From the NCBI GenBank assembly GCA_030917845.1, contig JAUPTY010000003.1:1-47601 (forward strand): 47,601 nucleotides of DNA, read 5' to 3'. Both the position numbers and the translations under genes were made by a program. Origin of the DNA: Actinomycetota bacterium (GTDB lineage Bacteria > Actinomycetota > Thermoleophilia > Solirubrobacterales > 70-9). Of this stretch, positions 30,399 through 36,767 are shown in pieces. The notes under the pieces are model-generated. The model was given only the letters and a program-made list of their open reading frames with translations. It searched no databases and was not told the DNA's origin. Within the stretch, counting starts at the first letter, position 1. Every line of letters starts with the position of its first letter.

Positions 30399-30800
30399 CT
30401 ATTCAGCCCACCAGTCGCGTTGGCCCGAAACATCTCCGCGCGGATCGTCGCCGAGGTTGGGGGCGCCGATGACGAAGATCTCGAGGCCATCCGGTCCGGC
30501 TTCATAGCCTCGCCAGGCTCCGGGTGAGACCCGCACCGCGTCCCACTCCCTGAGTTCGAAGATCTCGTCGTCGACCTTCATGCGCCCGCCTCCGCGCAGG
30601 ACCACATACACCTCTTCCTGCTTTTCGTGGGTGTGGCCGTAGGGAAAGCGGTAGCCGGGCGGAATGCGCTGGTAACCGAGACCGGACTCCTCCAGTTCCA
30701 GTGCCTTGGTCGCCAGACGGAACTCCAGGTCCGGTGCGCCATTGAAGTTTGAACCGACGTTCTCCAGATCCCGCTTGATGTTCCGATGCGTGAAGGGCAC
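30399..30800 (-). CDS. Single-domain cupin protein
   Basis: 133 residues, GTG start. The cupin motif 1 reads GHTHEKQEEVYVVLRGGG with the metal ligands His, His and Glu; motif 2 has VSPGAWRGYEAGP, where the usual fourth ligand His is not seen (Trp/Arg in place). It may still bind metal weakly or be a small-molecule sensor. Its promoter region carries the IS1380-family insertion: the -10 box is at the element's edge. Confidence 0.85.
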   Translation of the reverse strand: MPFTHRNIKRDLENVGSNFNGAPDLEFRLATKALELEESGLGYQRIPPGYRFPYGHTHEKQEEVYVVLRGGGRMKVDDEIFELREWDAVRVSPGAWRGYEAGPDGLEIFVIGAPNLGDDPRGDVSGQRDWWAE

Positions 30801-30809
30801 ACCCAGAGA

Positions 30810-30814
30810 CTAAG
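30810..30814. repeat. Target-site duplication CTAAG, left copy
   Basis: CTAAG directly abuts the left inverted repeat and recurs at 31975-31979. Its first three bases, read on the minus strand, form the TAG stop of the transposase frame. Confidence 0.8.
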
Positions 30815-30827
30815 CCTGAATCCACCG
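30815..30827 (+). repeat. Left terminal inverted repeat of the IS1380-family element
   Basis: CCTGAATCCACCG, the exact reverse complement of 31962-31974. Confidence 0.85.
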
Positions 30828-31961
30828 AAGCCAAGTGCGATCTGAGTCCCGGCAGCCGAATCGGTGTTCAGCGAACCGATTGATGGTCGATCGATGCCAT
30901 CGAGGCCTGGTTTCGCAGCACCGGAGCGTCGTCGGTGCCGTTTGAGCCTGAATCCGGCCAGGGATCCGGAGTAGCCGCCGCTGGAAGGTCGCAAGCACCC
31001 TCGGAGAGGCTCCCGGCAAAGCGATGACCTGACTGAAGCGGGCGAGGTTATGGGCAATCGCAGCAAGCTGGGTCCAGGCCGAGTCCGGGATCCCGGCGAT
31101 CGCCCCGGGAACCTTGCCTTGCTGGCGGACCCCGATCGAGTAGGTGGCCTTTTGCTCTTCCAGAAATTCGAAGGTTGCGTTTCGCCAAAAGCCGGAGTCG
31201 GCCCGAATCAGGATCTCACCCGTAGCCCCGGCCCTTTTTACTCTTGGGATCAGTTCCTCAAGGAAACGCTGGATGCCGCGCTGGGTGTTGGCCGAGCCCT
31301 CGCGCAACCGGATCCCGAGCACTTCACCGGTACCGGCCCGGGTGGCAAGTAGCGGGTGGAGGCCGAACTCATGGGTATAGCCGTAGGAGGCACCCTGCTT
31401 TTGGTAGCCGTGAACCTGGCCGACGAAGGAATCGAGGTCGATGGTCAGGCGTTCATCCTTTTTCGGTCCGGCACCTGCCGACCAGGCGCGCCGGAGCAGT
31501 TGGCTGGCCACCGCCTCCAGCTGACGAACGTGGCCAAAGCTCATGCTGCGCAAAAAAGTGCCAAGAGTCGAGGGTGCCATCACCTTGTGCTCGAGGACGG
31601 CTCCGGTCGCACCGGAGCGCAGGATGTCGCAGCCATCAATCGAGTCGGCCCCGGCCAGCATCGCGTGGATCAAGGTCATCGCCTTTTGCTCCGGGCGGGC
31701 GGCGCCGGGGCGGGAGCCGAGGTCGAGCTTCTCGCTCACCAACTCGGCCAACCCCAGCCGCTCCGCGAGGGTCGCCGGGATGATCAGGCCGGCATCACTG
31801 ACCAGCCGGGAGTCGTCGAAGCGGGGCTTGATCTTCTCGATGCGAACCCCGGCGGAATGCTTCACCATTTGGGTGACCTCCTGACTCGGGCCGCGACAGG
31901 CGCAATCTGTCGCTATCAAGCCCTTTCAGGAGGTCATTTTGCTAAATGGATCGGATGGAAA

Positions 31962-31974
31962 CGGTGGATTCAGG
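31962..31974 (-). repeat. Right terminal inverted repeat of the IS1380-family element
   Basis: CGGTGGATTCAGG on the plus strand, matching the left repeat in all 13 positions. Confidence 0.85.
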
Positions 31975-31979
31975 CTAAG
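31975..31979. repeat. Target-site duplication CTAAG, right copy
   Basis: CTAAG immediately follows the right terminal repeat and matches the copy at 30810-30814. Confidence 0.8.
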
Positions 31980-32349
31980 CTGGTCGGCCACTGCGGGCAA
32001 TATTTGGGCGGCCTGGATGGTTGCCAGCGAGGCAGAAATCCGCATCAGCAGTTCGGTAACAGTTGGAGTGAACCGCTTGTAGTTTGCTGTGAACGAGGTC
32101 ATAACCGGATTTCAATCTAGATCTACCGGGATAATCACAAAAAAATGGCTTCATATAAGGGCAAAACTCGTCTTCTACCGCCTTAGCACGCAAATCATGC
32201 CGTACTCGCCGGGGGCGAATTCACAGAACCATCGACCGAGTAATCACAAAATAAATACCGCCAAGTGCAGGGAAAAAGAGGATCTATACCGCGTTCACAC
32301 ATAATGACGACCGCAGCGGTCGAAAGCAATATCACCTCCCGTGAGTAAG
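31980..32349. other. AT-rich spacer without a credible gene
   Basis: About 370 bases between the IS element and the ligase remnant. From about 32030 to 32310 the base composition falls well below that of the rest of the window, with A-runs and TATA-like stretches. TAATCACAAAA occurs twice as a direct repeat (32132-32142 and 32241-32251). Short open frames are present but lack family features, codon bias or ribosome sites. It may be foreign DNA or the remains of a deleted gene. Confidence 0.6.
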
Positions 32350-33018
32350 TCAGGCAGCGGTGCTGCGGTGCTGCTCGGCGGCCCAGGGGCGGATGTCCTT
32401 CTTGAGGAGCTTGCCGGAGGGGTTTCTGGGCAGCGGTTCGGTGCGGACGTAGATCGCGCGGGGCATTTGAAGGTGGCGAGCTGTTCGCGGCAGAGGGAGT
32501 CGACCGCTTCGGTGTTTACCGACTCGATCTGTTCGGCGACGATCACCGCGACCGCTGTCTCGCCCCACTTTTTGTCTTCGACCCCGACCACCGCGACTTC
32601 GCTGACCGAGTTGATCCGGTGGATCACGTCCTCGATTTCCTTCGGATAGATGTTGAGGCCGCCGGAGATGATCATGTCCTTCTTGCGGCCGGTGACCGTC
32701 AGGTATCCCTCCTCGTCGAGGATGCCGAGATCCCCGGTGTGGAGCCAGCCGTCGCGGAGCGTTTCCTCGTTTGCTTCCGGCCGGTTCAGGTACCCCTTCA
32801 TGGTGGCCGGGCTGCGGAGGATGATCTCGCCCTCGCCGTGCTCGACGATCTCGCCCTCCATGGTGCGGATCGCCATCGTGGTGATGGTCAGGGGACGGCC
32901 GGCCTTGCCGACGTGGGTAATTCCCTCCTCCGGTCGCAGCATGGTCGCCATTCGAGGCCCGCATCTGGTCGAGCAGATCCGGTGAGACTGAGAGCTTCTT
33001 GAGCAGGGTGGGGACCAG
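32350..33018 (-). pseudogene. Acyl-CoA ligase remnant (C-terminal part, deleted and frameshifted)
   Basis: Fragments of an ANL ligase: LVPTLLKKLSVSPDLLDQM (mid-protein) is joined out of frame, near 32955, to ATMLRPEEGITHVGKAGRPL. That frame runs well through GYLNRPEANEETLRDGWLHT, GDLGILDEEGYLTVTGRKKD and GLNIYPKEIEDVIHRI to CREQLATFKCP. There one base is missing in a C-run (32460-32463, minus strand), and the true end (RAIYVRTEPLPRNPSGKLLKKD) is read in another frame up to the stop at 32350. More than half of the normal enzyme is absent. It must be non-functional, unless the assembly is wrong. Confidence 0.8.
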
Positions 33019-33204
33019 CGAAAGCAGCGAGCAGATCTTCGCCGCGATCAGGTGAAGCAGGTCGTCGGGATCGGTCTCATCGCTGATCGCCCCGGCCACC
33101 TGCCGAAACGCCTCCAGGACTTCGCGGTAATCGGTCGCTCCGTCGCCCCCGGCGTTCGTGGCAGATGTCCCGTTAACCACGGGTTCGACAAACACTTCGT
33201 TCAC
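33019..33204 (-). pseudogene. N-terminal fragment of a GAF-domain regulator fused to the ligase remnant
   Basis: From a GTG at 33204 the frame encodes a low-complexity leader and then YREVLEAFRQVAGAIS and DETDPDDLLHLIAAKICSLLS. I recognise this as the start of the GAF domain of PucR-like actinobacterial regulators. Directly after CSLLS the sequence turns into the mid-part of a CoA ligase (LVPTLL) in the same frame. The rest of the regulator is gone. A likely operator (TTGTAGG-TT-CCTACAA, 33218-33233) lies just upstream. Confidence 0.55.
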
Positions 33205-33217
33205 AAAGGAGGGTGTT

Positions 33218-33233
33218 TTGTAGGTTCCTACAA
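33218..33233. promoter_or_regulatory. 7-2-7 inverted repeat between the ECH and regulator remnants
   Basis: TTGTAGG (33218-33224) and CCTACAA (33227-33233) are perfect complements with a two-base spacer. It lies 14 nt before the GTG of the regulator fragment, the size and place of a repressor site; no partner can be named. Confidence 0.4.
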
Positions 33234-33238
33234 CCGCA

Positions 33239-33786
33239 TCAGCGGTACCGGAAGTCGGCCTCCCGCTTCTCCTTGAAGGCGGCCACCGCTTCGACCATGT
33301 CCTCTGTCCTGGTGGCCAGAACCTGGGTCCGGTTCTCCATCTCCACTGCCGCTTCGATCGATGGCGCATCGACCGAAAGGGCCAGCACTTCCTTTGTCAT
33401 TCGGACCCCGAACGGTGAGTTACGGGTGATGTCCTTGCCGAAGGCCAGCGCTTCCTCGACCAGGTCACCGTCGGCCACCCGGGTGGCCAGGCCGATTCGC
33501 ATCGCCTGGTCCGCGTCGACCATGTTGCCGGTCAGCATGATTTCCGAGGAGGCGCCGTGGCCGACGATGCGGGGCAGCATGTAGGAGACGCCGACGTCAC
33601 AGGCGGAGATTCCGATCCGGACGAAGGCAGCACTGAACTTGGCATCCGGTCCGCAGATCCTGATGTCGGCAGCGAGCGCGAGGGCGAAACCGGCGCCAGG
33701 CGCTCGGGCCTGTTCAGGGTGAGAATCGCGACCTCCTCGCGGATCTCGAGGCTGCACTGATCCTGGACCGACTCGGTTTCGCTCAT
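33239..33786 (-). pseudogene. Enoyl-CoA hydratase/isomerase family gene with internal deletion
   Basis: The ATG at 33786 opens a proper N-terminus ending in VAILTLNRPERL. At about 33697 this breaks off and, in another frame, continues as GAGFALALAADIRICGPDAKFS, then IVGHGASSEIMLTGNMVDAD and a full C-terminus to the stop at 33239. The piece between, roughly 65 residues with the AGADL oxyanion block of the crotonase fold, is missing and the frame is changed. The leaderless-type box TATGGT (33793-33798, gap 6) is still in place. Confidence 0.85.
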
Positions 33787-33792
33787 GTCTCG

Positions 33793-33798
33793 ACCATA
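33793..33798 (-). promoter_or_regulatory. Leaderless-type -10 box of the enoyl-CoA hydratase remnant
   Basis: TATGGT on the minus strand, ending 6 nt before the ATG at 33786. Confidence 0.4.
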
Positions 33799-33909
33799 GA
33801 GCCAGACCGTCAGGTCGCCGGGCCCCTCGGTGGCAAATGCTTGTGGGGTTCACCATGTCTGCGGGTTTCCACGCTTGGCAGCGGGCGCCGTCTGCGGGAG
33901 GATAGAGGC

Positions 33910-34782
33910 ATGACTGAGATAATCGACACCGTTGCCGTGGTCGGCGGCGGTTTCATGGGCTCGGGAATAGCCGAGTCGACAGCCACGGCGGGGCTGCCGG
34001 TAACGATCTACGAAGCGGACCCGGAGCGCCGGCCGGGAGTGACTGACCGGATCGGCAAGTCGCTGGCCCGGGCGGTGAAGGGCGGCAAGATGGATCAGGC
34101 GGCGATGGATGAATCGCTGGCCCGGATCACCGTTGCCGACGAACTCTCCGAGATTGCCGGGGTGGATCTGGTGGTCGAAGTAGTGCCGGAGGATCTGGAT
34201 CTGAAGCTGAAGGTGATGGGCCAGATCGAGAAGATCGTGGATGAAGAAACGATCATCGCCTCGAACACATCCTCGATCCCGATCGCCGAGCTGGCCGGCT
34301 CACTCGATCATCCGGAACGGGTCTGCGGACTTCATTTCTTCGCGCCGGTCCCGGTGATGAAGCTGGTCGAGGTCGTGGTCGCGCTCGATTCCTCGGAGGA
34401 GACAATCACCAAGGCCCGGAACTTCTCCGAGCGGATCGGCAAGCGGCCAATCGAAACCAAGGACCGTTCCGGGTTCGTGGTCAACATGCTGCTGGTTCCT
34501 TATCTGATGGCCGGGGTGCGGATGTATGAGGAGGAGTTCGCGACTCCGGAGGACATCGACGAAGGCATGCGGCTTGGTTGCGGCCACCCGATGGGTCCGC
34601 TCGAGCTTTGTGACTTCATCGGTCTCGACGTTCTCTACAACGTCTGCGACTCGCTCTACGAAGAGTTCAAGCGGGACGAGTACGCGCCACCACCGATCCT
34701 CAAGCGGATGGTTGCCTCGGGTCGCTTCGGCCGCAAGTCCGGTCGCGGCTTCTACGAATACGAGAACGGAGCGAAAGCTTGA
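33910..34782 (+). CDS. 3-hydroxyacyl-CoA dehydrogenase family protein
   Basis: 290 residues from the ATG at 33910; TTGGCA-17 bp-GAGGAT ends 6 nt before it. Seen: VAVVGGGFMGSGIAE (NAD fold), VVEVVPEDLDLKLKV, ASNTSSIPIAELAGS, the catalytic His in HFFAPVPVMKLVEVV, and the C-terminal domain with NMLLVPYLMAGVRMYEE and HPMGPLELCDFIGLD. Length and blocks match the 3-hydroxybutyryl-CoA dehydrogenase type. It seems intact although genes on both sides are broken. It is linked to the SDR remnant by a TTGA overlap. Confidence 0.92.
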   Translation: MTEIIDTVAVVGGGFMGSGIAESTATAGLPVTIYEADPERRPGVTDRIGKSLARAVKGGKMDQAAMDESLARITVADELSEIAGVDLVVEVVPEDLDLKLKVMGQIEKIVDEETIIASNTSSIPIAELAGSLDHPERVCGLHFFAPVPVMKLVEVVVALDSSEETITKARNFSERIGKRPIETKDRSGFVVNMLLVPYLMAGVRMYEEEFATPEDIDEGMRLGCGHPMGPLELCDFIGLDVLYNVCDSLYEEFKRDEYAPPPILKRMVASGRFGRKSGRGFYEYENGAKA

Positions 34783-35150
34783 ACCTCGATGGATCGGTCG
34801 CCCTGATCGGCGGCGGTGCCTCCGGTCTCGGTCGCCGCCTTCGACGGCCAGGTCGGCCAGGCGTCGTACTCGGCTTCGAAGGGCGGCATCGTCGGACTGA
34901 CCCTGCCGGCGGCCCGTGATCTGGCCGACAGCCTGGTCAGGGTCGCGACGATCGCCCCGGGAATCTTCGACACCCCGCTGCTGGGCGAGCTGCCGCAGGA
35001 GGTGCTGGATTCGCTGGGTCGGATGGTCCCGAACCCGTCCCGGCTCGGCCGGCCCGACGAGGTCGCGGCGATGGCGCTTTCGATCGTCGAGAACGAGTAC
35101 CTCAATGGCGAAGTGATCCGCCTCGATGGCGCGATCCGCATGGCACCCCG
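34779..35150 (+). pseudogene. Short-chain dehydrogenase/reductase with large internal deletion
   Basis: A TTG in the TTGA overlap starts [17 protein letters not shown], the cofactor-binding beginning of an SDR. Within the sequence GGTCTCGGTCGCC (34827-34839) it passes, in a new frame, to [20 protein letters not shown], which holds the catalytic YSASK. About 120 residues are absent. The C-terminus runs normally to [13 protein letters not shown], but the stop expected there is missing and the frame reads on into the next gene. The intact gene probably encoded a 3-hydroxyacyl-CoA-type SDR. Confidence 0.8.
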
Positions 35151-36019
35151 TTGTCACAGGGCACCGTCGCCTACCAGGACGAAGGCCAGGGACCCGTCCT
35201 GCTCTTCTCCCACGGGATCTTTGTCGACTCCTCACTCTGGGACGGACTGGTCGAGCGGCTGGTGCCGGCCGGCTTTCGCTGCATTCGTCCCCAGACCCCG
35301 ATGGGCTGCCACGAGACCCCGATGAACCCGGATGCCGATCTCTCGCCACCCGGCATCGCCGACCTGTTGAACGACTTCATTGCCGCACTCGACCTCGGCC
35401 CGGTCACCGTGGTCGGCAGTGACTCCGGCGGGGCGGTCGCCCAGATGCTGGCCGCGCAGCACCCGGATTCGGTCGAGGCGCTCGTCCTGACCAACTGCGA
35501 CGCGCTCGAGGTCTATTCGCCCTTCCCGTTCACCTTCCTGCCAATCCAGGCGAAGATGCCCGGCGGCATCGCCCCGCTCGGTGCCCTGATGAGGATCAAG
35601 CCGATCCGCTGGGCGACCTACCGGCTGCTCACCGTCGACCCGATCCCTGACCGGCAGCTCAAGGCCTGGCTCAGGCCGTCGGCAATCAACCCGGGAATCC
35701 GGCGGGACATGAACCGGCTGCTCAAGGGTGTGAAAAGAACCAGGCCATTGAAGCGGCGGAGACGCTCCGGTCCTTCGACAAGCCGGTTCTGATGCCGTGG
35801 GGCAAAGAGGACCGGTTCTTCAAGCTTGAACTCGCCCACCGGCTGGCGGCGATGCTCCCGAATGCGAGGGTCGAACCGATCGAGGGAGGTCGCACTTTCA
35901 TCGCGATCGACCGGCCGCAAGAGGTCTCGGACCTGATCGCTGCCTTCATGTCCGACGAGGTTCCAAAGAGTCAGCCGGTCGCGGGAAGAAGTACTCTCGA
36001 TCCCGCCGATGTCACCTGA
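35151..36019 (+). pseudogene. Alpha/beta hydrolase gene with a single frameshift
   Basis: TTG start. The first frame shows [18 protein letters not shown], the nucleophile elbow GSDSGG, and continues to about 35735. At the A-run 35733-35736 the frame is lost; adding one A restores NQAIEAAETLRSFDKPVLMP, then WGKEDRFFKLELAHRL with the catalytic acid and the rest to the stop at 36017-36019. The usual final His is replaced (EGGRTFIAID). Except for the one base the gene looks complete, so a sequencing error is possible. It overlaps the thioesterase gene by 11 nt. Confidence 0.8.
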
Positions 36020-36422
36020 AACCACCTATCGCTTGCGCGTTCGTTACAACGAATGCGACAAGGCCGGAATCGTCTTCAACGCGAACTATCTCGTCTACGC
36101 GGATGTGGGTGCCAACGAATTCTGGCGCGAGCATTTCGGCGGCTACGCGAACCTGACCGACCTCGGACTGGACCTCGTCCTGGTCGAATCAAACCTGCGC
36201 TTCCGCAAGCCCCTCCACTACGACGAGGAATTCGACATCAAGGTCAGCGTCGGCACCCTCACCAATCGGTCAATGGAGATGGAATTCGAGTTCACCCGCG
36301 GCGAAGACCTGATCGCCGAGATCACGATCGCCTACGTCTGTATCGAGACCGCAAGCCAGCAGGCAACCCCGATCCCGGAGCAGTTCCGCTCGATCCTCGA
36401 GGACGAGGCGCCAGCTATTTGA
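36009..36422 (+). CDS. Acyl-CoA thioesterase, 4HBT/YbgC type
   Basis: 137 residues. The hotdog signature RVRYNECDKAGIVFNANYLV carries the catalytic Asp of the YbgC/4-hydroxybenzoyl-CoA thioesterase group; LVESNLRFRKPLHYDEEFDI and AEITIAYVCIE follow as in the family. It should hydrolyse an acyl- or aryl-CoA. It is the last gene of the plus-strand lipid-type set that includes the 3-hydroxyacyl-CoA dehydrogenase, the SDR remnant and the hydrolase remnant. Its end overlaps the convergent small secreted-protein gene. Confidence 0.9.
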   Translation: MSPETTYRLRVRYNECDKAGIVFNANYLVYADVGANEFWREHFGGYANLTDLGLDLVLVESNLRFRKPLHYDEEFDIKVSVGTLTNRSMEMEFEFTRGEDLIAEITIAYVCIETASQQATPIPEQFRSILEDEAPAI

Positions 36423-36697
36423 CCTTGACCGTGCGTGGGGCCGGTCGCGGCCTTGAAGCCCTTGCCGGAAGCGGTCACCTTGACCTTCAGCTGCTTGCCC
36501 TTCTTCGCGGATTTCTTGACCTGAACCTTGATCTTGCGGGTCACGGTCTTGCCGGCCGTGTCTCCCAGGTAGGTCTCACCGAAATGCTGGAGACCGGTCG
36601 GGCCCGAAAGCGTCTGGGCTGCCTGGGCGGCAGAAGCTGGGACCAGCAGTAGTGCGGCAGCAGCGAACAGCGATACGACGAATCCCCGAGCGGACAT
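36332..36697 (-). CDS. Small secreted basic protein, probably frameshifted near its end
   Basis: As read, 121 residues. A clear signal peptide (VVSLFAAAALLLVPASAAQA) is followed by a short segment and a Lys-rich module AGKTVTRKIKVQVKKSAKKG, then KVKVTASGKGFKAATG. The last part runs 91 nt into the convergent thioesterase gene. If one base is removed from the C-run at 36437-36440 (minus strand), the end becomes ATGPRTVKVK and stop at 36415, with only 8 nt overlap. That ending and the module before it match the C-terminus of the protein encoded at 38.5 kb (AGKPVTKKIRIRVKPG ... FRSIRIR). So it is probably a short relative of that protein. Confidence 0.6.
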   Translation of the reverse strand: MSARGFVVSLFAAAALLLVPASAAQAAQTLSGPTGLQHFGETYLGDTAGKTVTRKIKVQVKKSAKKGKQLKVKVTASGKGFKAATGPTHGQGQIAGASSSRIERNCSGIGVACWLAVSIQT

Positions 36698-36765
36698 GAA
36701 ACTCCCTGGTTAGATCTGGATGACAGTGCCAATATTACGAACACTGTACGGAAAGGGGGAGTTTC
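36698..36765. repeat. Nested inverted repeats between two secreted-protein genes
   Basis: GAAACTCCC (36698-36706) and GGGAGTTTC (36757-36765) are perfect 9-bp complements at the edges of the gap. Inside, ACAGTG (36723-36728) and CACTGT (36742-36747) form a second repeat around AATATT. They may act as a terminator for the beta-helix gene, or as a leader structure of the small gene. Confidence 0.45.
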
Positions 36766-36767
36766 GG

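Larger units (their letters stand above)
30807..30834 (-). promoter_or_regulatory. Hybrid promoter of the cupin gene at the IS junction
   Basis: Minus strand: TAGTCT (30812-30807) ends 6 nt before the GTG at 30800. With the element in place the best -35 is TTGGCT (30834-30829), inside the element's end, spacing 16. Before insertion the sequence now at 31975-32000 would have provided TTGCCC at spacing 17. Confidence 0.5.
30810..31868 (-). pseudogene. IS1380-family transposase with internal deletion
   Basis: 352 residues from the ATG at 31868 (AGGAGG 8 nt upstream); most IS1380 transposases are about 430-470. Present: the N-terminal SDAGLIIPATLAERLGL block, the first catalytic Asp in LTIDLDSF, the second in ILIRADSGFW, then VRQQGKVPGAIAGIPDSAW. 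At this point the sequence jumps straight to AIAHNLARF, a motif normally about 90-100 residues later. The skipped segment contains the third catalytic residue (Glu of the vElaIRDLK-type motif). The last about 45 residues also look unlike the family and the stop codon is supplied by the target duplication. The protein should be inactive. Confidence 0.75.
30815..31974. mobile_element. IS1380-family element, 1160 bp, internally deleted
   Basis: Bounded by perfect 13-bp inverted repeats CCTGAATCCACCG (30815-30827 and, inverted, 31962-31974) and flanked by CTAAG on both sides. It contains one transposase frame with a deletion. Complete members are about 1.4-1.7 kb, so about 0.3 kb is missing. With both ends whole it could still be moved by a full-length relative. 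Confidence 0.8.

Noticed and set aside
32089-32304. 71-codon open frame in the AT-rich spacer
   Set aside because: No ribosome site, no family resemblance, and base composition of noncoding DNA; treated as chance.
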